The notes beneath the pieces are model-generated. The model did no database searches, had not been told where the DNA came from, and was given only the letters and a program-made list of their open reading frames with translations. Positions 16,633-26,675 of a stretch of DNA of 41,125 nt are shown here, piece after piece. Both the position numbers and the translations under genes were made by a program. Numbering within the stretch: the first letter of the stretch is position 1; the number at the start of each line of letters is the position of its first letter. Source of the DNA: Bacteroidetes bacterium UBA6661 (lineage in GTDB: Bacteria > Bacteroidota > Bacteroidia > AKYH767-A > OLB10); contig DKKR01000040.1 of assembly GCA_002455375.1 (NCBI GenBank), forward strand, positions 6,468 through 47,592. Direction: 5' to 3'.

Positions 16633-18693
16633 TTATCTATTCAATACAACTTTTTGTGTTAACGTTTCACCGGATGCATTCATTCTAACTGTATAAATGC
16701 CATTACTTAGACCTGTGAAATTTACAGGATAAACATATTCACCGGAAGACATTTGTGATTGATAATTGGTACGAACAATATTTCCTAAAACATCAATAAT
16801 TTCGAATACTACATCTGCGTTTTTCTTCAAATTAACTCTCACCTGACCATAATCAGAAGTTATCGGATTTGGAGTTATGTTCATATTGAAATAAGTTCCT
16901 GTTAAGTTATGAATGCCTGTGGTAACTGTTGCACTGTTTGCATTTAAAATTCTGCCTGTAGCAAAATCAGAAACCCATCCAATAATAATCAAATTGCTTA
17001 CATTTTGAGTTGCCGGAATATTATAATTAAATGTCCAGCTGTAAGTACCACCGGAAGTTATGTTTGCAGGCAATGAACCTTGTACACCATCATTTCCACC
17101 AAGAATTGCACGTGCAACATGATCGTATTCCATGTTGGCTGCAGGTACCGGATCGGTTTCATTTTGCCAGTTATGCCCTGCACCTTGTAATGGCAGATTT
17201 GCTGTTTGGTAGCTATAATAGTTTGCCTGACTCCAAGTAGAAGTTGTGCCGGTTAAATTATCTTCTGTAACTACACAATTAATTCTATAATCACCAGTCA
17301 ATGATGCAGCAAATTGTGGACTTACTGTAAACGTTCCGACATTAGTACTTGTATTGTATGTTGCTGTCACATTTACATCACAAGGTGGAATATCGGAGAT
17401 AAGGCTGTTGTATTCAGTAATAAAATCTGAAGGGTCAACATCTAAATCTTTACGATCAACTAACCCACTTGGATAGCCACTAATTTTAGTTCCCATCCAT
17501 GAATCATAAGCAGCAACAGTCATTGGGTCGCCATTATGAACAGCTATCAACATAACCTCCTGACCATGTAAGTTGCGAAGAGAATCCATGAAAACAGCAC
17601 CGCGTGGGCACCATCCGCACCAGGTGCCTGTGGCTTCTTCAAATACTACACGCTTGGTTGGCAAAAATGGAAGATAGTTAATGACTCCATTTAAGCTATC
17701 ATTAATATGATTTACATCTCCGGTTAAATCTACCCAGAATTTGAAAGAATATGTTCCTATTGCATTTGCATTTATCGGAGTAGCATGAGTAAAATTATAT
17801 GTTCCAAGGGGAGCAATATTTAATCCAGTTTTGGTGTCGGTATAAGTAGTGCCATTGAGTTCGTATTTTAGTTCTATTGTATTTATTGCACTTGAGCCGA
17901 GATTAGTAATAACACCTGATACCGGAATGTTAGTTGGCGTTGTTACATATTGTGTATAGTTTAAAGAGGATAAAGCTGCATCATTGGCAGGCTGTGATCC
18001 ATAAATAAATTCATAGTAACTGTTGTCAGCAGGTGATGGATCTGATCCGGCATTTTGTCCAATGTTAGGAGAACCCGCAACAGAAACGGCTGTTGTTGCG
18101 TTAATCTGAACACCAATAGTGAGTGTTAATGCTGTTCCACCATTTCTTTGATCAACCACATAAATTTTATTTGTTGATTCTTCTAACACAATACTATAAT
18201 AAGTATAAGCATTATTGCCCGGATCGGTGTAGGATGTGAATGCAATCCAATGCTGACGGTTTGGTGCTGTTCCAAATGTTTTTGTACAAATATTATCATT
18301 TGTACCACTTCCTGAAATTCCCCAACAACAAACAGAATTGTCAGGTACTAAAGCTGATGGTAAAGCAACATTGGCAACCGGTGGAGGTGTAGCTGCACCT
18401 GTTGTAAATGTTAATACGCCTGTTGTAGATACTTTGTAACTTGTAACTGCAGCACCGTTAAAAGAGAAAGAAAACGGAATTGTTACAGTTGTTGACCATT
18501 GTGGAGTGGTAGCACTTCCGGGATGAATGGATGTCCAACCTGCAGGTTGACCGCCACCTACCGGATATTCATCATCAGTGTTAAGTCCACCGGGATTTTG
18601 CCCTGCATTGATATGCGGAAAATAATAATACTGTGCATTTACAGCTAATGCAAAACACATTATGCCGAATAGAAGAGTAACTTGTTTTTTCAT
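16633..18693 (-). CDS. Omp28-like thioredoxin-fold T9SS cargo protein
   Basis: 686 residues. A signal peptide (about 1-20, ending AVNAQ) leads to a beta-rich N-terminal domain. An Omp28-like thioredoxin-fold domain (about 340-540) follows, with the CxxC motif TWCGWCPRG after VVFEEATG. The C-terminal about 75 residues are a type A T9SS sorting domain, with ITPNPITSDYG, SNGIYTVRM and a basic VVLNR end. The protein is expected on the cell surface after export by type IX secretion. The CGWC motif suggests redox activity on exported substrates (inference). It is a single-gene unit with a TAGTTTTG -7-like box upstream (18718-18725). Confidence 0.88.
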   Translation of the reverse strand: MKKQVTLLFGIMCFALAVNAQYYYFPHINAGQNPGGLNTDDEYPVGGGQPAGWTSIHPGSATTPQWSTTVTIPFSFSFNGAAVTSYKVSTTGVLTFTTGAATPPPVANVALPSALVPDNSVCCWGISGSGTNDNICTKTFGTAPNRQHWIAFTSYTDPGNNAYTYYSIVLEESTNKIYVVDQRNGGTALTLTIGVQINATTAVSVAGSPNIGQNAGSDPSPADNSYYEFIYGSQPANDAALSSLNYTQYVTTPTNIPVSGVITNLGSSAINTIELKYELNGTTYTDTKTGLNIAPLGTYNFTHATPINANAIGTYSFKFWVDLTGDVNHINDSLNGVINYLPFLPTKRVVFEEATGTWCGWCPRGAVFMDSLRNLHGQEVMLIAVHNGDPMTVAAYDSWMGTKISGYPSGLVDRKDLDVDPSDFITEYNSLISDIPPCDVNVTATYNTSTNVGTFTVSPQFAASLTGDYRINCVVTEDNLTGTTSTWSQANYYSYQTANLPLQGAGHNWQNETDPVPAANMEYDHVARAILGGNDGVQGSLPANITSGGTYSWTFNYNIPATQNVSNLIIIGWVSDFATGRILNANSATVTTGIHNLTGTYFNMNITPNPITSDYGQVRVNLKKNADVVFEIIDVLGNIVRTNYQSQMSSGEYVYPVNFTGLSNGIYTVRMNASGETLTQKVVLNR

Positions 18694-18717
18694 TTTTTAT
18701 TTTAATTTAATTAATAG

Positions 18718-18725
18718 CAAAACTA
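18718..18725 (-). promoter_or_regulatory. -7 box of the Omp28-like T9SS gene
   Basis: TAGTTTTG on the minus strand fits TAnnTTTG and lies 25 nt upstream of the start codon. No clear -33 TTTG was found. Confidence 0.4.
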
Positions 18726-18939
18726 TCATTTTTCGGAACATAGTTTTTAGGCTATTTAGTTAAATATTTGTTTTAATACAAAACAAGCCTTTAGCGTTTG
18801 TTTAAAGTTAATATTCCAATGTTTGTACTGCTAATGTGATTGCATTGTAATAGCAAACCAATTTACAACTAACTTAGTTAGAACTTTGCTGAGCTCCTGA
18901 GTTATATTTATTGAATGGAATTGTAGGAAAGTGCTACTA

Positions 18940-20181
18940 TCAGGCTCGTTGTTCCCAAACCTGAACCAGATTAACCAACACTTCAACAGCTTTATTCATA
19001 TCCTGAACGCTTACATATTCTTCTTTACTGTGAATTCCCATTTCTCCCGTAAAAATATTCGGACAAGGCATGCCCATAAATGAAAGGCGTGCGCCATCTG
19101 TCCCGCCTCTGATATTTTTTCGCACACAGTTGATGCCACTGCGTTTAAATGCCTCACATGCATTGTCCATTACCTCCGGATGTTTTTGAAGTACTTCATC
19201 CATGTTACGGTATTGTTCTTTACTACTGATGGTAAAACCTGCTCCTGGGAATTGTTTGATTGTCTGCTCTGCTAAATTGTTTAACAGTTGCTTTTGTTCG
19301 GATAACTTTGAGGTTACAAAGTCGCGAAGAATAAAAGTTACTGTTGCTGCTTCTAATCCACCACTAATGCTGACAGGATGTACAAAGCCTTCATACGCTT
19401 CTGTGTTTTCAGGACTCATTTCATTCGGTAATAGTGTGATGAAATGTGCTAATACTTTTTGTGCATTAACCATTTTACCTTTTGCATAACCGGGATGTGC
19501 ACTGATGCCATTAAATGTTACCGTACATGAGTCAGCCGAAAAGTTTTCACCTTCTAATGTGCCACATTCTCCACCATCTAGTGTATAACCAAAGTCAGCA
19601 TTCAGCTTTTTCATGTCCACTTTGTTTACACCACGACCTATCTCTTCGTCAGGCGTAAATAAAATACGAATATCACCATGTATAATATCCGTTCTGTTTA
19701 AAAGATACTGTGCAAAATCCATGATGATAGAAATGCCTGCTTTGTCATCGGCACCTAACAGCGTAAATCCTGAAGCCGTTATTATATCGTCACCAATTTT
19801 TTCGAGTAGATATGGGTGTTTTTTACTGCTGATAACAACATTTTTATCGTCCGGCAAAACAATATCCTCGCCATTCCATTTTTTATGCAGGATAGGCTTT
19901 ACGTTTGCCCCGCTGCAATCAGGTGCAGTGTCAACATGCGAACAAAAACAGAGTACAGGTACTTTCTTCTTTGAGTTACCTTTAATTGTAGCATACACAT
20001 AACCATATTCATCAAGCTCAACATCAATACCCATTGCTTTTAATTCAGACACAAGTAACCTGCTTAAGTCTAATTGCTTTTTGCTGCTGGGCTGTGTATC
20101 TGAATCAGGATTGGCTGTGGTGTCAATGACTGCATAACGCATCATTCGCTCAGCAGTAGTATGTTGATAGTTGTTTAACAT
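18940..20181 (-). CDS. pepT: Peptidase T (tripeptide aminopeptidase)
   Basis: 413 residues, close to the about 408 of E. coli PepT. It is an M20B zinc exopeptidase that removes the N-terminal residue from tripeptides in the cytoplasm. Metal-site and catalytic segments are clear: CSHVDTAPDCSG (about 78-89), LLGADDKAGIS, FTPDEEIGRG, YTLDGGECG, and IRGGTDGARLSFMGMPCPN near the C-terminus with the last ligand in GIHSKEEYV. It is 3 nt downstream of the acyl-CoA dehydrogenase gene on the same strand, and probably co-transcribed. Confidence 0.96.
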   Translation of the reverse strand: MLNNYQHTTAERMMRYAVIDTTANPDSDTQPSSKKQLDLSRLLVSELKAMGIDVELDEYGYVYATIKGNSKKKVPVLCFCSHVDTAPDCSGANVKPILHKKWNGEDIVLPDDKNVVISSKKHPYLLEKIGDDIITASGFTLLGADDKAGISIIMDFAQYLLNRTDIIHGDIRILFTPDEEIGRGVNKVDMKKLNADFGYTLDGGECGTLEGENFSADSCTVTFNGISAHPGYAKGKMVNAQKVLAHFITLLPNEMSPENTEAYEGFVHPVSISGGLEAATVTFILRDFVTSKLSEQKQLLNNLAEQTIKQFPGAGFTISSKEQYRNMDEVLQKHPEVMDNACEAFKRSGINCVRKNIRGGTDGARLSFMGMPCPNIFTGEMGIHSKEEYVSVQDMNKAVEVLVNLVQVWEQRA

Positions 20182-20184
20182 TTC

Positions 20185-21324
20185 TTATGAAGTAACAGCA
20201 CGGGCAATTACGATCTTTTGTATTTCGGAAGTGCCTTCGTAAATCTGCGTAATTTTAGCATCGCGCATCAGGCGTTCAACATGAAACTCTTTTACATAAC
20301 CATAGCCGCCATGCACCTGAACAGCTTCAACGGTTGTGTCCATTGCTACTTTTGAAGCATACAGTTTTGCCATACTTCCGGCCAGATCATAATTTCCATG
20401 TTGATCTTTAAGCCATGCAGCTTTCAAACAAAGTAGTCTTGCAGCTTCAATTTCTGTTGCCATGTCGGCTAATTTAAATTGAATTGCCTGATGTTGGCTG
20501 ATTTCTTTTCCGAAGGCCTTACGCTCTTTAGAATATTTTAAAGCCAGTTCATAAGCACCGGATGCAATACCTAATGCCTGTGAGGCGATTCCAATGCGCC
20601 CACCTGCTAAAGTCTTCATTGCAAACTTAAATCCAAAGCCATCTTCGCCAATACGGTTAGCCTTTGGAACTTTCACGTCAGTAAACATCAGTGAGTGTGT
20701 GTCACTGCCTCTGATACCTAATTTATTCTCTTTTGGTCCGACTGTAAAACCGGGAGTACCTTTTTCAACTATCAGACAGTTTATACCTTTATGCCCTTTT
20801 GCAACATCAGTTTGTGCCATCACTAAATAGACACTTGCTGTGCCTCCGTTGGTAATCCAGTTCTTTGTTCCATTCAGCAGGTAATGATCACCTTTGTCTA
20901 TTGCTGTGGTGCGTTGTGAAGTGGCATCGCTGCCAGCTTCAGGTTCACTCAAACAAAATGCGCCAATTATTTCTCCTTTTGCTAATGGAACCAAATATTT
21001 TTGTTTCTGTTCTTCTGTGCCAAAAGTTTCTAAACCCCAGCAAACAAGAGAGTTGTTTACACTCATGACAACTGAAACAGAAGCATCTACTTTAGATATT
21101 TCTTCCATGGCCAATACATAGGAAATAGTGTCTAATCCTGATCCGCCATATTTGGGGTCAACCATCATACCTAAAAAGCCTAACTCACCTAATTTTTTAA
21201 TCTGCTCTGCAGGAAATTTCTGATGTTCATCGCGCTCAATAACTCCGGGTAACAACTCGTTTTGTGCAAAATCACGGGCTGCTTTCTGTATCATTAAATG
21301 TTCTTCGTTTAGTTGAAATAGCAT
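20185..21324 (-). CDS. Acyl-CoA dehydrogenase
   Basis: 379 residues from the Met at 21324. An upstream in-frame Met at 21360 would add 12 residues (MPKLYIRKNFQN) that do not resemble the family start, so the shorter form is chosen. The flavoenzyme oxidises acyl-CoA at the alpha-beta bond and passes electrons to ETF. Signatures: GAFCLSEPEAGSDA, the NWITNG segment, a KERKAFGKEISQHQAIQFKL helix, and IYEGTSEIQKIVIAR near the C-terminus, containing the catalytic Glu. It resembles short/branched-chain (butyryl-CoA type) enzymes. No ETF or thiolase genes are adjacent. Confidence 0.95.
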   Translation of the reverse strand: MLFQLNEEHLMIQKAARDFAQNELLPGVIERDEHQKFPAEQIKKLGELGFLGMMVDPKYGGSGLDTISYVLAMEEISKVDASVSVVMSVNNSLVCWGLETFGTEEQKQKYLVPLAKGEIIGAFCLSEPEAGSDATSQRTTAIDKGDHYLLNGTKNWITNGGTASVYLVMAQTDVAKGHKGINCLIVEKGTPGFTVGPKENKLGIRGSDTHSLMFTDVKVPKANRIGEDGFGFKFAMKTLAGGRIGIASQALGIASGAYELALKYSKERKAFGKEISQHQAIQFKLADMATEIEAARLLCLKAAWLKDQHGNYDLAGSMAKLYASKVAMDTTVEAVQVHGGYGYVKEFHVERLMRDAKITQIYEGTSEIQKIVIARAVTS

Positions 21325-21533
21325 ATTCTGAAAATTTTTGCGAATGTACAACTTCGGCACGAATTTGAAAATAGGAAGTTCTTGTGTGACAGTGCAGGCG
21401 TAGTCGAATGCTATAAATAAAGGGTTTTCTTTGCGACCTTAGCGAGCTGCCTTTTTATCGCAAAAGACAATGTGATTATTTCTACAATGCTACTTTTATA
21501 CAAATATTCCTTCAAATTAAAATTCGAATAAAA

Positions 21534-21911
21534 TTGAAATTATATCTCATTTTGCTATATGTTCTTTTGGTATTACAGCCTCTTGCTGCACAGAAGAAAC
21601 CATGCGTAAATAGTTTTGACAGTACTGCTGTTATAGAATATATTAAAGGTAAAGGATGGATAGACTTAGTGCCGGCTAAAACCCTGGTTAAGCTTAATTA
21701 CATTCCTGAAGTTGTATCTTTTGCAAATATAAATAGTGAAACCTGCAGATGGAAAGTTATATCTCAAACCTCATATCATTCTAATGAGGGTGATTGCCAT
21801 TTTACTAACGGTTGTACTGTAGTTGTAAAGCAAACAATTGTATTAAGTGCACGAAATAAACGTTTAATCAGTAGGAGAAAAAGTATAAAATTTTATCCGA
21901 ATTACGAGTAA
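21534..21911 (+). CDS. Small secreted protein of unknown function
   Basis: 125 residues from a TTG start. An N-terminal signal peptide (about 1-19, LILLYVLLVLQPLAAQKK) is clear. The mature part has four cysteines (in KPCVNSF, ETCRWKV, GDCHFTNGC), suggesting disulfides, and a basic C-terminus with SRRKSIKF. No family is recognised. It is alone between the divergent acyl-CoA dehydrogenase and the ClC gene. Confidence 0.6.
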   Translation: MKLYLILLYVLLVLQPLAAQKKPCVNSFDSTAVIEYIKGKGWIDLVPAKTLVKLNYIPEVVSFANINSETCRWKVISQTSYHSNEGDCHFTNGCTVVVKQTIVLSARNKRLISRRKSIKFYPNYE

Positions 21912-22256
21912 ATAGACTTGTCAAGTTAAACATAAGAGATTGCTCTGTTAATAAAACATCATCTGATTCTAATTTTTTAACATAATATTTTCAGCCATCA
22001 TGTATAATTTTGCATCTGTTGCATTTTAGAAAGTATTGTTTCAGGAAACTGAATAACGACTCTGAACTTATATATCTTTTCTTGTATTTTCTATTTTGCT
22101 CAAATATTATTTTAACCTTGAGTTTGTTGCATTCAAATCAAATCATAGTAATCATTCAAAGTTGTAAGTCAAACGTTATACTTCAAAAGAATGATCTTGT
22201 AATGTGTTGTGATTTTCCTGTAAGTCAATTAAACTTCACTAAAACACATTTTACAG
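21912..22256. other. Non-coding leader of the ClC gene
   Basis: AT-rich, with no credible gene. A TAATTTTG -7-like box is at 22005-22012, but no -33 TTTG is at the right distance. If it is the ClC promoter, the leader is about 240 nt. Nothing else was seen. Confidence 0.4.
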
Positions 22257-24131
22257 ATGTTGAATAGAGGAATACCTATTTCGGTTTCATTAGAACCTAC
22301 TTTAAAAACCGATTCTTCAGAGAAAGTAAAGTATGATAAAAGACGACTTTTTAAATTGTCATTGTTGGCAATATTAATTTCTGTTTGTATCAGTGTAATA
22401 GCTAAGTTTCTGATTAAACTTATTGATTTAATTACCAATATATCCTTTTTTGGACACTTTAGTGTGGAAGATGTTAGTCCTGCACATAACAATCTGGGGT
22501 TACTTGTAATTGTTGTACCTGCTATTGGTGGTTTAATTGTAGGTCTGATTGCGCTCTATGGCTCAAAAGCCATTCGTGGTCATGGAATTCCTGAGGCAAT
22601 GGAGCAAATCCTAACTAACCAAAGTAAGATTAAACCCTCAATAACATTTTTAAAGCCGCTATCATCAGCTATTTCTATTGGAACAGGAGGCCCATTTGGG
22701 GCGGAAGGACCTATTATTGCAACAGGTGGTGCATTGGGTTCAACCATGGGTCAACTCATGCGTATTACTCCCAATGAAAGAAAAATTCTTTTAGCAGCAG
22801 GAGCAACAGCGGGCATGGCAGCAATTTTTGGAAGTCCCGTTGCAGGCATTTTATTGGCCATAGAACTTCTGTTGTTTGAATTTTCTCCACGCTCTTTTGT
22901 GCCAGTGGCATTGGCATGCATAACAGGCTCTGCCGGACATCATATTTTCTTTGGCAGTGGTGTGGTTTTCCCAATGGCTGCTACAATACCTGATTCTTCT
23001 TCATATGCATTGTTGTTTTATTCGGCAATGGGAATCATTATAGGTGTTTTGGCAGTGGCGACTACAAAAATTGTTTACTGGATTGAAGATTCATTCGAAA
23101 AACTTCCTATACATTGGGCATGGTGGCCAGCCATTGGTGGAGTTGCAGTAGGCATAGTGGGTTACTTCGAGCCACGTACGTTAGGTGTTGGCTATAACAA
23201 CATTACCGATTTGCTTTCAGGTTCATTAACATTACAGGTAGCTGTTTCATTATGTGTTTTGAAATTTATTTCATGGGCTATTTCTTTAGGCAGCGGAACA
23301 TCCGGTGGAACACTTGCGCCATTGTTAACTATAGGTGGTGGTTTAGGTGTGATGCTTGGCTTTGTAGGCAATCAATGGTTTCCGGCTGCTGAAATAAGTA
23401 TTCCACTTGCAGCACTCATAGGTATGTCTGCTATGTTTGCAGGGGCTTCACGCGCTTTTCTTACTTCAATTGTATTTGCACTTGAAACAACAGGTCAGTC
23501 AAATGCATTGTTACCTTTATTGGCTTCTTGTACGGCATCTTATTTTATTTCTTATTTCCTGATGGAAAACACCATCATGACAGAAAAAATTGCACGCAGA
23601 GGAGTTTATACACCAAGTACATACGAGCCGGATATTTTAGAAAAAATCAGAGTAGAACAACTTGCTACAGATAATGGCATAACTATTAGTGATGATATGA
23701 AGTTGGGTGAGGTCAGAAACTGGCTGCAACAAGAACCCGACTTGCAGGCAAATTATTATATCATCTCAAGTACAGATGGAAGGTATATTGGTTTGCTAAG
23801 TTCAACTAGTATTTTCAGTTCGCATCATCCGTCTGATACACTTATCGGTTCTTTGGTGAAACGGACGCAGGTTTTTGTCAGCAAATCCGATTCTCTTAAA
23901 ATGGCAGTACAAACAATGGCTAAGGAAAATGTAGATATTTTGCCTGTGGTGACAGAGAAAGAGATTGTAGGAATATTAACTTACCATCACATCATTTCGG
24001 TTTACAATCATGGTATTGATGAGCATGAAAAAAAACAGAAACATATCTCTTTAAAACGTCAGCGTTTGAAAATTCTTCTAAGAGGTCAGAAACTTGTGAA
24101 TATTCTGCGTACAAGAAACCATGAGGAATAA
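22257..24131 (+). CDS. ClC-type chloride channel/antiporter with CBS domains
   Basis: 624 residues. The ClC core (about 30-450) has the ion-pathway motifs IRGHGIPEAM (106-115), GTGGPFGAEGPI (142-153) with the gating Glu at 150, and SGGTLAP in the third signature. Gly-rich re-entrant helices are well preserved. The C-terminal about 130 residues carry two CBS-like repeats (about 480-600), usually nucleotide-sensing. Presence of the gating glutamate allows either a channel or a Cl-/H+ exchanger. It is a single transcription unit with a basic, Lys/Arg-rich C-terminal tail. Confidence 0.94.
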   Translation: MLNRGIPISVSLEPTLKTDSSEKVKYDKRRLFKLSLLAILISVCISVIAKFLIKLIDLITNISFFGHFSVEDVSPAHNNLGLLVIVVPAIGGLIVGLIALYGSKAIRGHGIPEAMEQILTNQSKIKPSITFLKPLSSAISIGTGGPFGAEGPIIATGGALGSTMGQLMRITPNERKILLAAGATAGMAAIFGSPVAGILLAIELLLFEFSPRSFVPVALACITGSAGHHIFFGSGVVFPMAATIPDSSSYALLFYSAMGIIIGVLAVATTKIVYWIEDSFEKLPIHWAWWPAIGGVAVGIVGYFEPRTLGVGYNNITDLLSGSLTLQVAVSLCVLKFISWAISLGSGTSGGTLAPLLTIGGGLGVMLGFVGNQWFPAAEISIPLAALIGMSAMFAGASRAFLTSIVFALETTGQSNALLPLLASCTASYFISYFLMENTIMTEKIARRGVYTPSTYEPDILEKIRVEQLATDNGITISDDMKLGEVRNWLQQEPDLQANYYIISSTDGRYIGLLSSTSIFSSHHPSDTLIGSLVKRTQVFVSKSDSLKMAVQTMAKENVDILPVVTEKEIVGILTYHHIISVYNHGIDEHEKKQKHISLKRQRLKILLRGQKLVNILRTRNHEE

Positions 24132-24423
24132 ATTACTGTTGTTTTTTGCTGATTTTCATTGTTTCATGTAAGTATAGAAATGATTAACAGACAGTACAAC
24201 TTTTAGCTAATGATGAGAAATCCGAGAAGCGGAAACTGAATTTGCTTTTTATTCTTCTTTGCGATTAGCACGCTCAAAGAATTGTTGAAAGCAAACTTTT
24301 GATATGCTGTTTCGTGCAACATATTTGCTTTAAAACAAATTATTACTTATTATGTTTAGTCTGTATTATGAGTTATTAAAATAAGCAATTCTAAATGACC
24401 AATAAATAAAATAAAGAAAAGTT

Positions 24424-25089
24424 ATGGCAGAACATTTAAAGATAATTGCAATTGAAAAAGAAACACACGATGTACTTCATATCACCACAGAGAAACCGGA
24501 AAATATAAAATACCATGCCGGGCAAGCTGCAGATATTTCAATCAACAAGCCTAAATGGGAAAATGAGCTTAGAGCATTTACTTTTACTTCTTTACCAACA
24601 GACAAACAGTTAGAGTTTACCATTAAAACATATCCGCAGCATAATGGTGTAACCAATCAACTGCTTACTTTAAAGACCGGTGATACGTTGCTTTTACATG
24701 GTGTCTTTGGTACAATTGCATATAAAGGAGAAGGACTTTTTATTGCCGGTGGTGCCGGCATAACGCCCTTTATTGCGATTTTCAAACAACTTGAAAGGGA
24801 TGGTAAGGTTGGGGATAACAAACTGTTGTTTGCCAATAAAACTCATGCTGATATTATTCAGGAAAAGAGATACAAAGCTTTGCTTGGCAAGAATTTTATA
24901 AATATTCTTTCAGAAGAAAAACTTGAAGGGTTTGAATATGGCTATATTTCAGAAGGACTGTTGAAGCAGCATTTAAATGCAACAGGTTATGTTTATCTCT
25001 GTGGACCGGAACCTATGATGAATGCAGTAGAAAAACAGATAAGCAACCTGGGAATAAAAAAAGAGCAAGTAGTAAAAGAGGTGTTTTAA
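24424..25089 (+). CDS. FAD/NAD(P)-dependent flavin/ferredoxin reductase (FNR-like)
   Basis: 221 residues, a stand-alone ferredoxin-NADP reductase-fold protein. The FAD domain (about 1-100) has the flavin-binding RAFTFTSLP motif. The NAD(P) domain has GGAGITPFIAIFKQL and the terminal CGPEPMMNAVEKQI signature. No 2Fe-2S or globin domain is attached, so it must hand electrons to a separate partner. None is adjacent, though the oxidative/sulfur island begins about 1.1 kb downstream. Confidence 0.9.
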   Translation: MAEHLKIIAIEKETHDVLHITTEKPENIKYHAGQAADISINKPKWENELRAFTFTSLPTDKQLEFTIKTYPQHNGVTNQLLTLKTGDTLLLHGVFGTIAYKGEGLFIAGGAGITPFIAIFKQLERDGKVGDNKLLFANKTHADIIQEKRYKALLGKNFINILSEEKLEGFEYGYISEGLLKQHLNATGYVYLCGPEPMMNAVEKQISNLGIKKEQVVKEVF

Positions 25090-25174
25090 ATCATGTTAAA
25101 TAGTAATGTTGTCAATTCTTTTTTTGAAAATATAAACAGAAACTGTATCTTTAACAATATTATTTTATAAAATT

Positions 25175-25480
25175 ATGGTAAGTTACATGCCAACACTTTC
25201 TGAACGCATGAATGAGTTGCGGTTGAAAGGTTATAAAGAAGATTTTAATATTCAATGCGATGGCATTGATTCTGGCAACGGATGCATTAAGTTATCGCCT
25301 GACGATTTTCATATAGATGCCTACTATCGTTTCGAAGGACAGTCAGACCCGGCAGACGAAGCAGTATTATATGCTATTTCATCAGAGCGGTACGGACTTA
25401 AAGGTTTATTGGTAAATGGCTATGGAGTTTATTCTGATGACATGACTAATGAGATGTTAAAGAAACTGAGTTTTAAATAG
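25175..25480 (+). CDS. Conserved small protein of Bacteroidetes, unknown function
   Basis: 101 residues, acidic, with the segments MNELRLKGYKEDFN, IDAYYRFEGQSDPADEAVLY and GLLVNGYGVYSDDMTNEML. Relatives with the YRFEG-SDP-D-LY pattern are widespread in Bacteroidetes and are sometimes labelled phosphoribosylpyrophosphate synthetase, but nothing in this sequence (no PRPP loop) supports that. It lies 85 nt after the flavin reductase and 6 nt before the interrupted UPF0126 gene. Confidence 0.8.
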   Translation: MVSYMPTLSERMNELRLKGYKEDFNIQCDGIDSGNGCIKLSPDDFHIDAYYRFEGQSDPADEAVLYAISSERYGLKGLLVNGYGVYSDDMTNEMLKKLSFK

Positions 25481-25486
25481 ACCTTT

Positions 25487-26104
25487 TTGGAACTTCTAAA
25501 AATAATTGATATTGCCGGTATTGCTGTATTTAGTATATCAGGGGTATTTGCTGCTATGGAAAAGAAACTCGATGTATTCGGTGTTTTTATAATTGCTTTT
25601 ATAACAGCATTAGGTGGGGGAACCTTGCGCGATGTATTAATCGGACAACTACCTGTATCATGGATGTATAACTTAAATTATGGTTTGATAGTGTTGTTAA
25701 GTACGCTTGCAGCAATGTTTTTCTCTAACATCATCGGTAATTATCAAAAAACATTACTGACGTTCGACTCACTCGGATTAGGATTGTTTACTGTGGTCGG
25801 GATTCAGAAAGGAATATTGCTTGATTTTCATCCTGCTGTTTGCATTGCATTGGGAACTATTACTGCATGTTTCGGAGGAGTAATTCGCGATATTTAGCTT
25901 AACAATATTCCATTAATTTTTCAAAAAGAAGTTTATGCTACTGCATGTATTTTAGGTGGTGTGGTTTATTTTGTCCTGATGCGGTTTCAGATGAATGAAA
26001 TGATTACTGAAATGGTTAGTATTACGTTTATTGTTGTTTTCAGACTGGTGGCTGTAAGGTTTAATTGGCAGTTGCCTTCTATTTACAAGATTCAAAAGAA
26101 ATAA
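25487..26104 (+). pseudogene. UPF0126/TRIC-like membrane protein gene with in-frame amber stop
   Basis: Read through, the frame gives 205 codons, the normal length of the UPF0126 (YadS/YicG) family of polytopic membrane proteins. A TAG at 25895-25897 interrupts it after codon 136, directly after the family motif CFGGVIRDI. The frame then continues without shift as LNNIPLIFQKEVYATA and ends at TAA 26102-26104. In relatives RDxL is followed by N-IP, so TAG replaces a residue such as Leu (TTG to TAG is a single change). TAG ends other genes here (25480, 26596, 29091), so general readthrough is unlikely. The start is TTG. Either a recent nonsense mutation or a sequencing error. Confidence 0.85.
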
Positions 26105-26200
26105 ATTCTGATTACTGATCTGAATAATGTTGAAATGAGTACATGTGTTCATTAATTAGCAAGCCCACTTGAAATGAAAGATATTTATAAAATTTGAGTT

Positions 26201-26596
26201 ATGGAAATAGTAAAATCACATATTGGAAGCGAGAATTATAAAGTAACGATTGAATCGCAGTCAGGAAATATTCTTATTGCTGATGAGCCGGTAGCGAATG
26301 GTGGCAAAAATCTTGGTCTTTCACCATTTGAGTTAGTTGCTGCAGCATTGAGTGCATGCACTTCAATAACAGTGCGGATGTATGCCGAAAGAAAAAAATG
26401 GCCACTTTCTGATGTAAATACTGATATCTCTGTTAGCTGGGATAAACTCAATAACAAAACAGTTATTCAACGTAAGGTTAATTTTTCAGGTAACCTTTCA
26501 GATGAGCAGAAGAACCGATTGCTGCAAATTGCCAATGTTTGTCCGGTTCATAAAGTGCTTACCAATCCCATTGAGATTTTCACTGAGATGTTTTAG
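26201..26596 (+). CDS. OsmC-family peroxiredoxin-like protein (first)
   Basis: 131 residues. It has the OsmC/Ohr fold pattern: a GGKNLGLSPFELVAAALSAC segment with the first cysteine (C53) and NVCPVHKVL with the second (C114). The family reduces organic hydroperoxides, or handles persulfides and thiols, through this pair. It is the first gene of a stress/sulfur island. TAAAATTTG upstream (about 26188-26196) loosely fits a -7 box. Confidence 0.9.
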   Translation: MEIVKSHIGSENYKVTIESQSGNILIADEPVANGGKNLGLSPFELVAAALSACTSITVRMYAERKKWPLSDVNTDISVSWDKLNNKTVIQRKVNFSGNLSDEQKNRLLQIANVCPVHKVLTNPIEIFTEMF

Positions 26597-26675
26597 TGAA
26601 ATTAGTCTGTTATTAATCTGTTTTAAAAAAAACATGATATATCTCATTTAATTTTTAGCGAAAAGTAAACTTTAA

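Noticed and set aside
22010..22267. 85-codon frame upstream of the ClC gene
   Set aside because: No family resemblance; it overlaps the ClC start and lies in AT-rich leader DNA.
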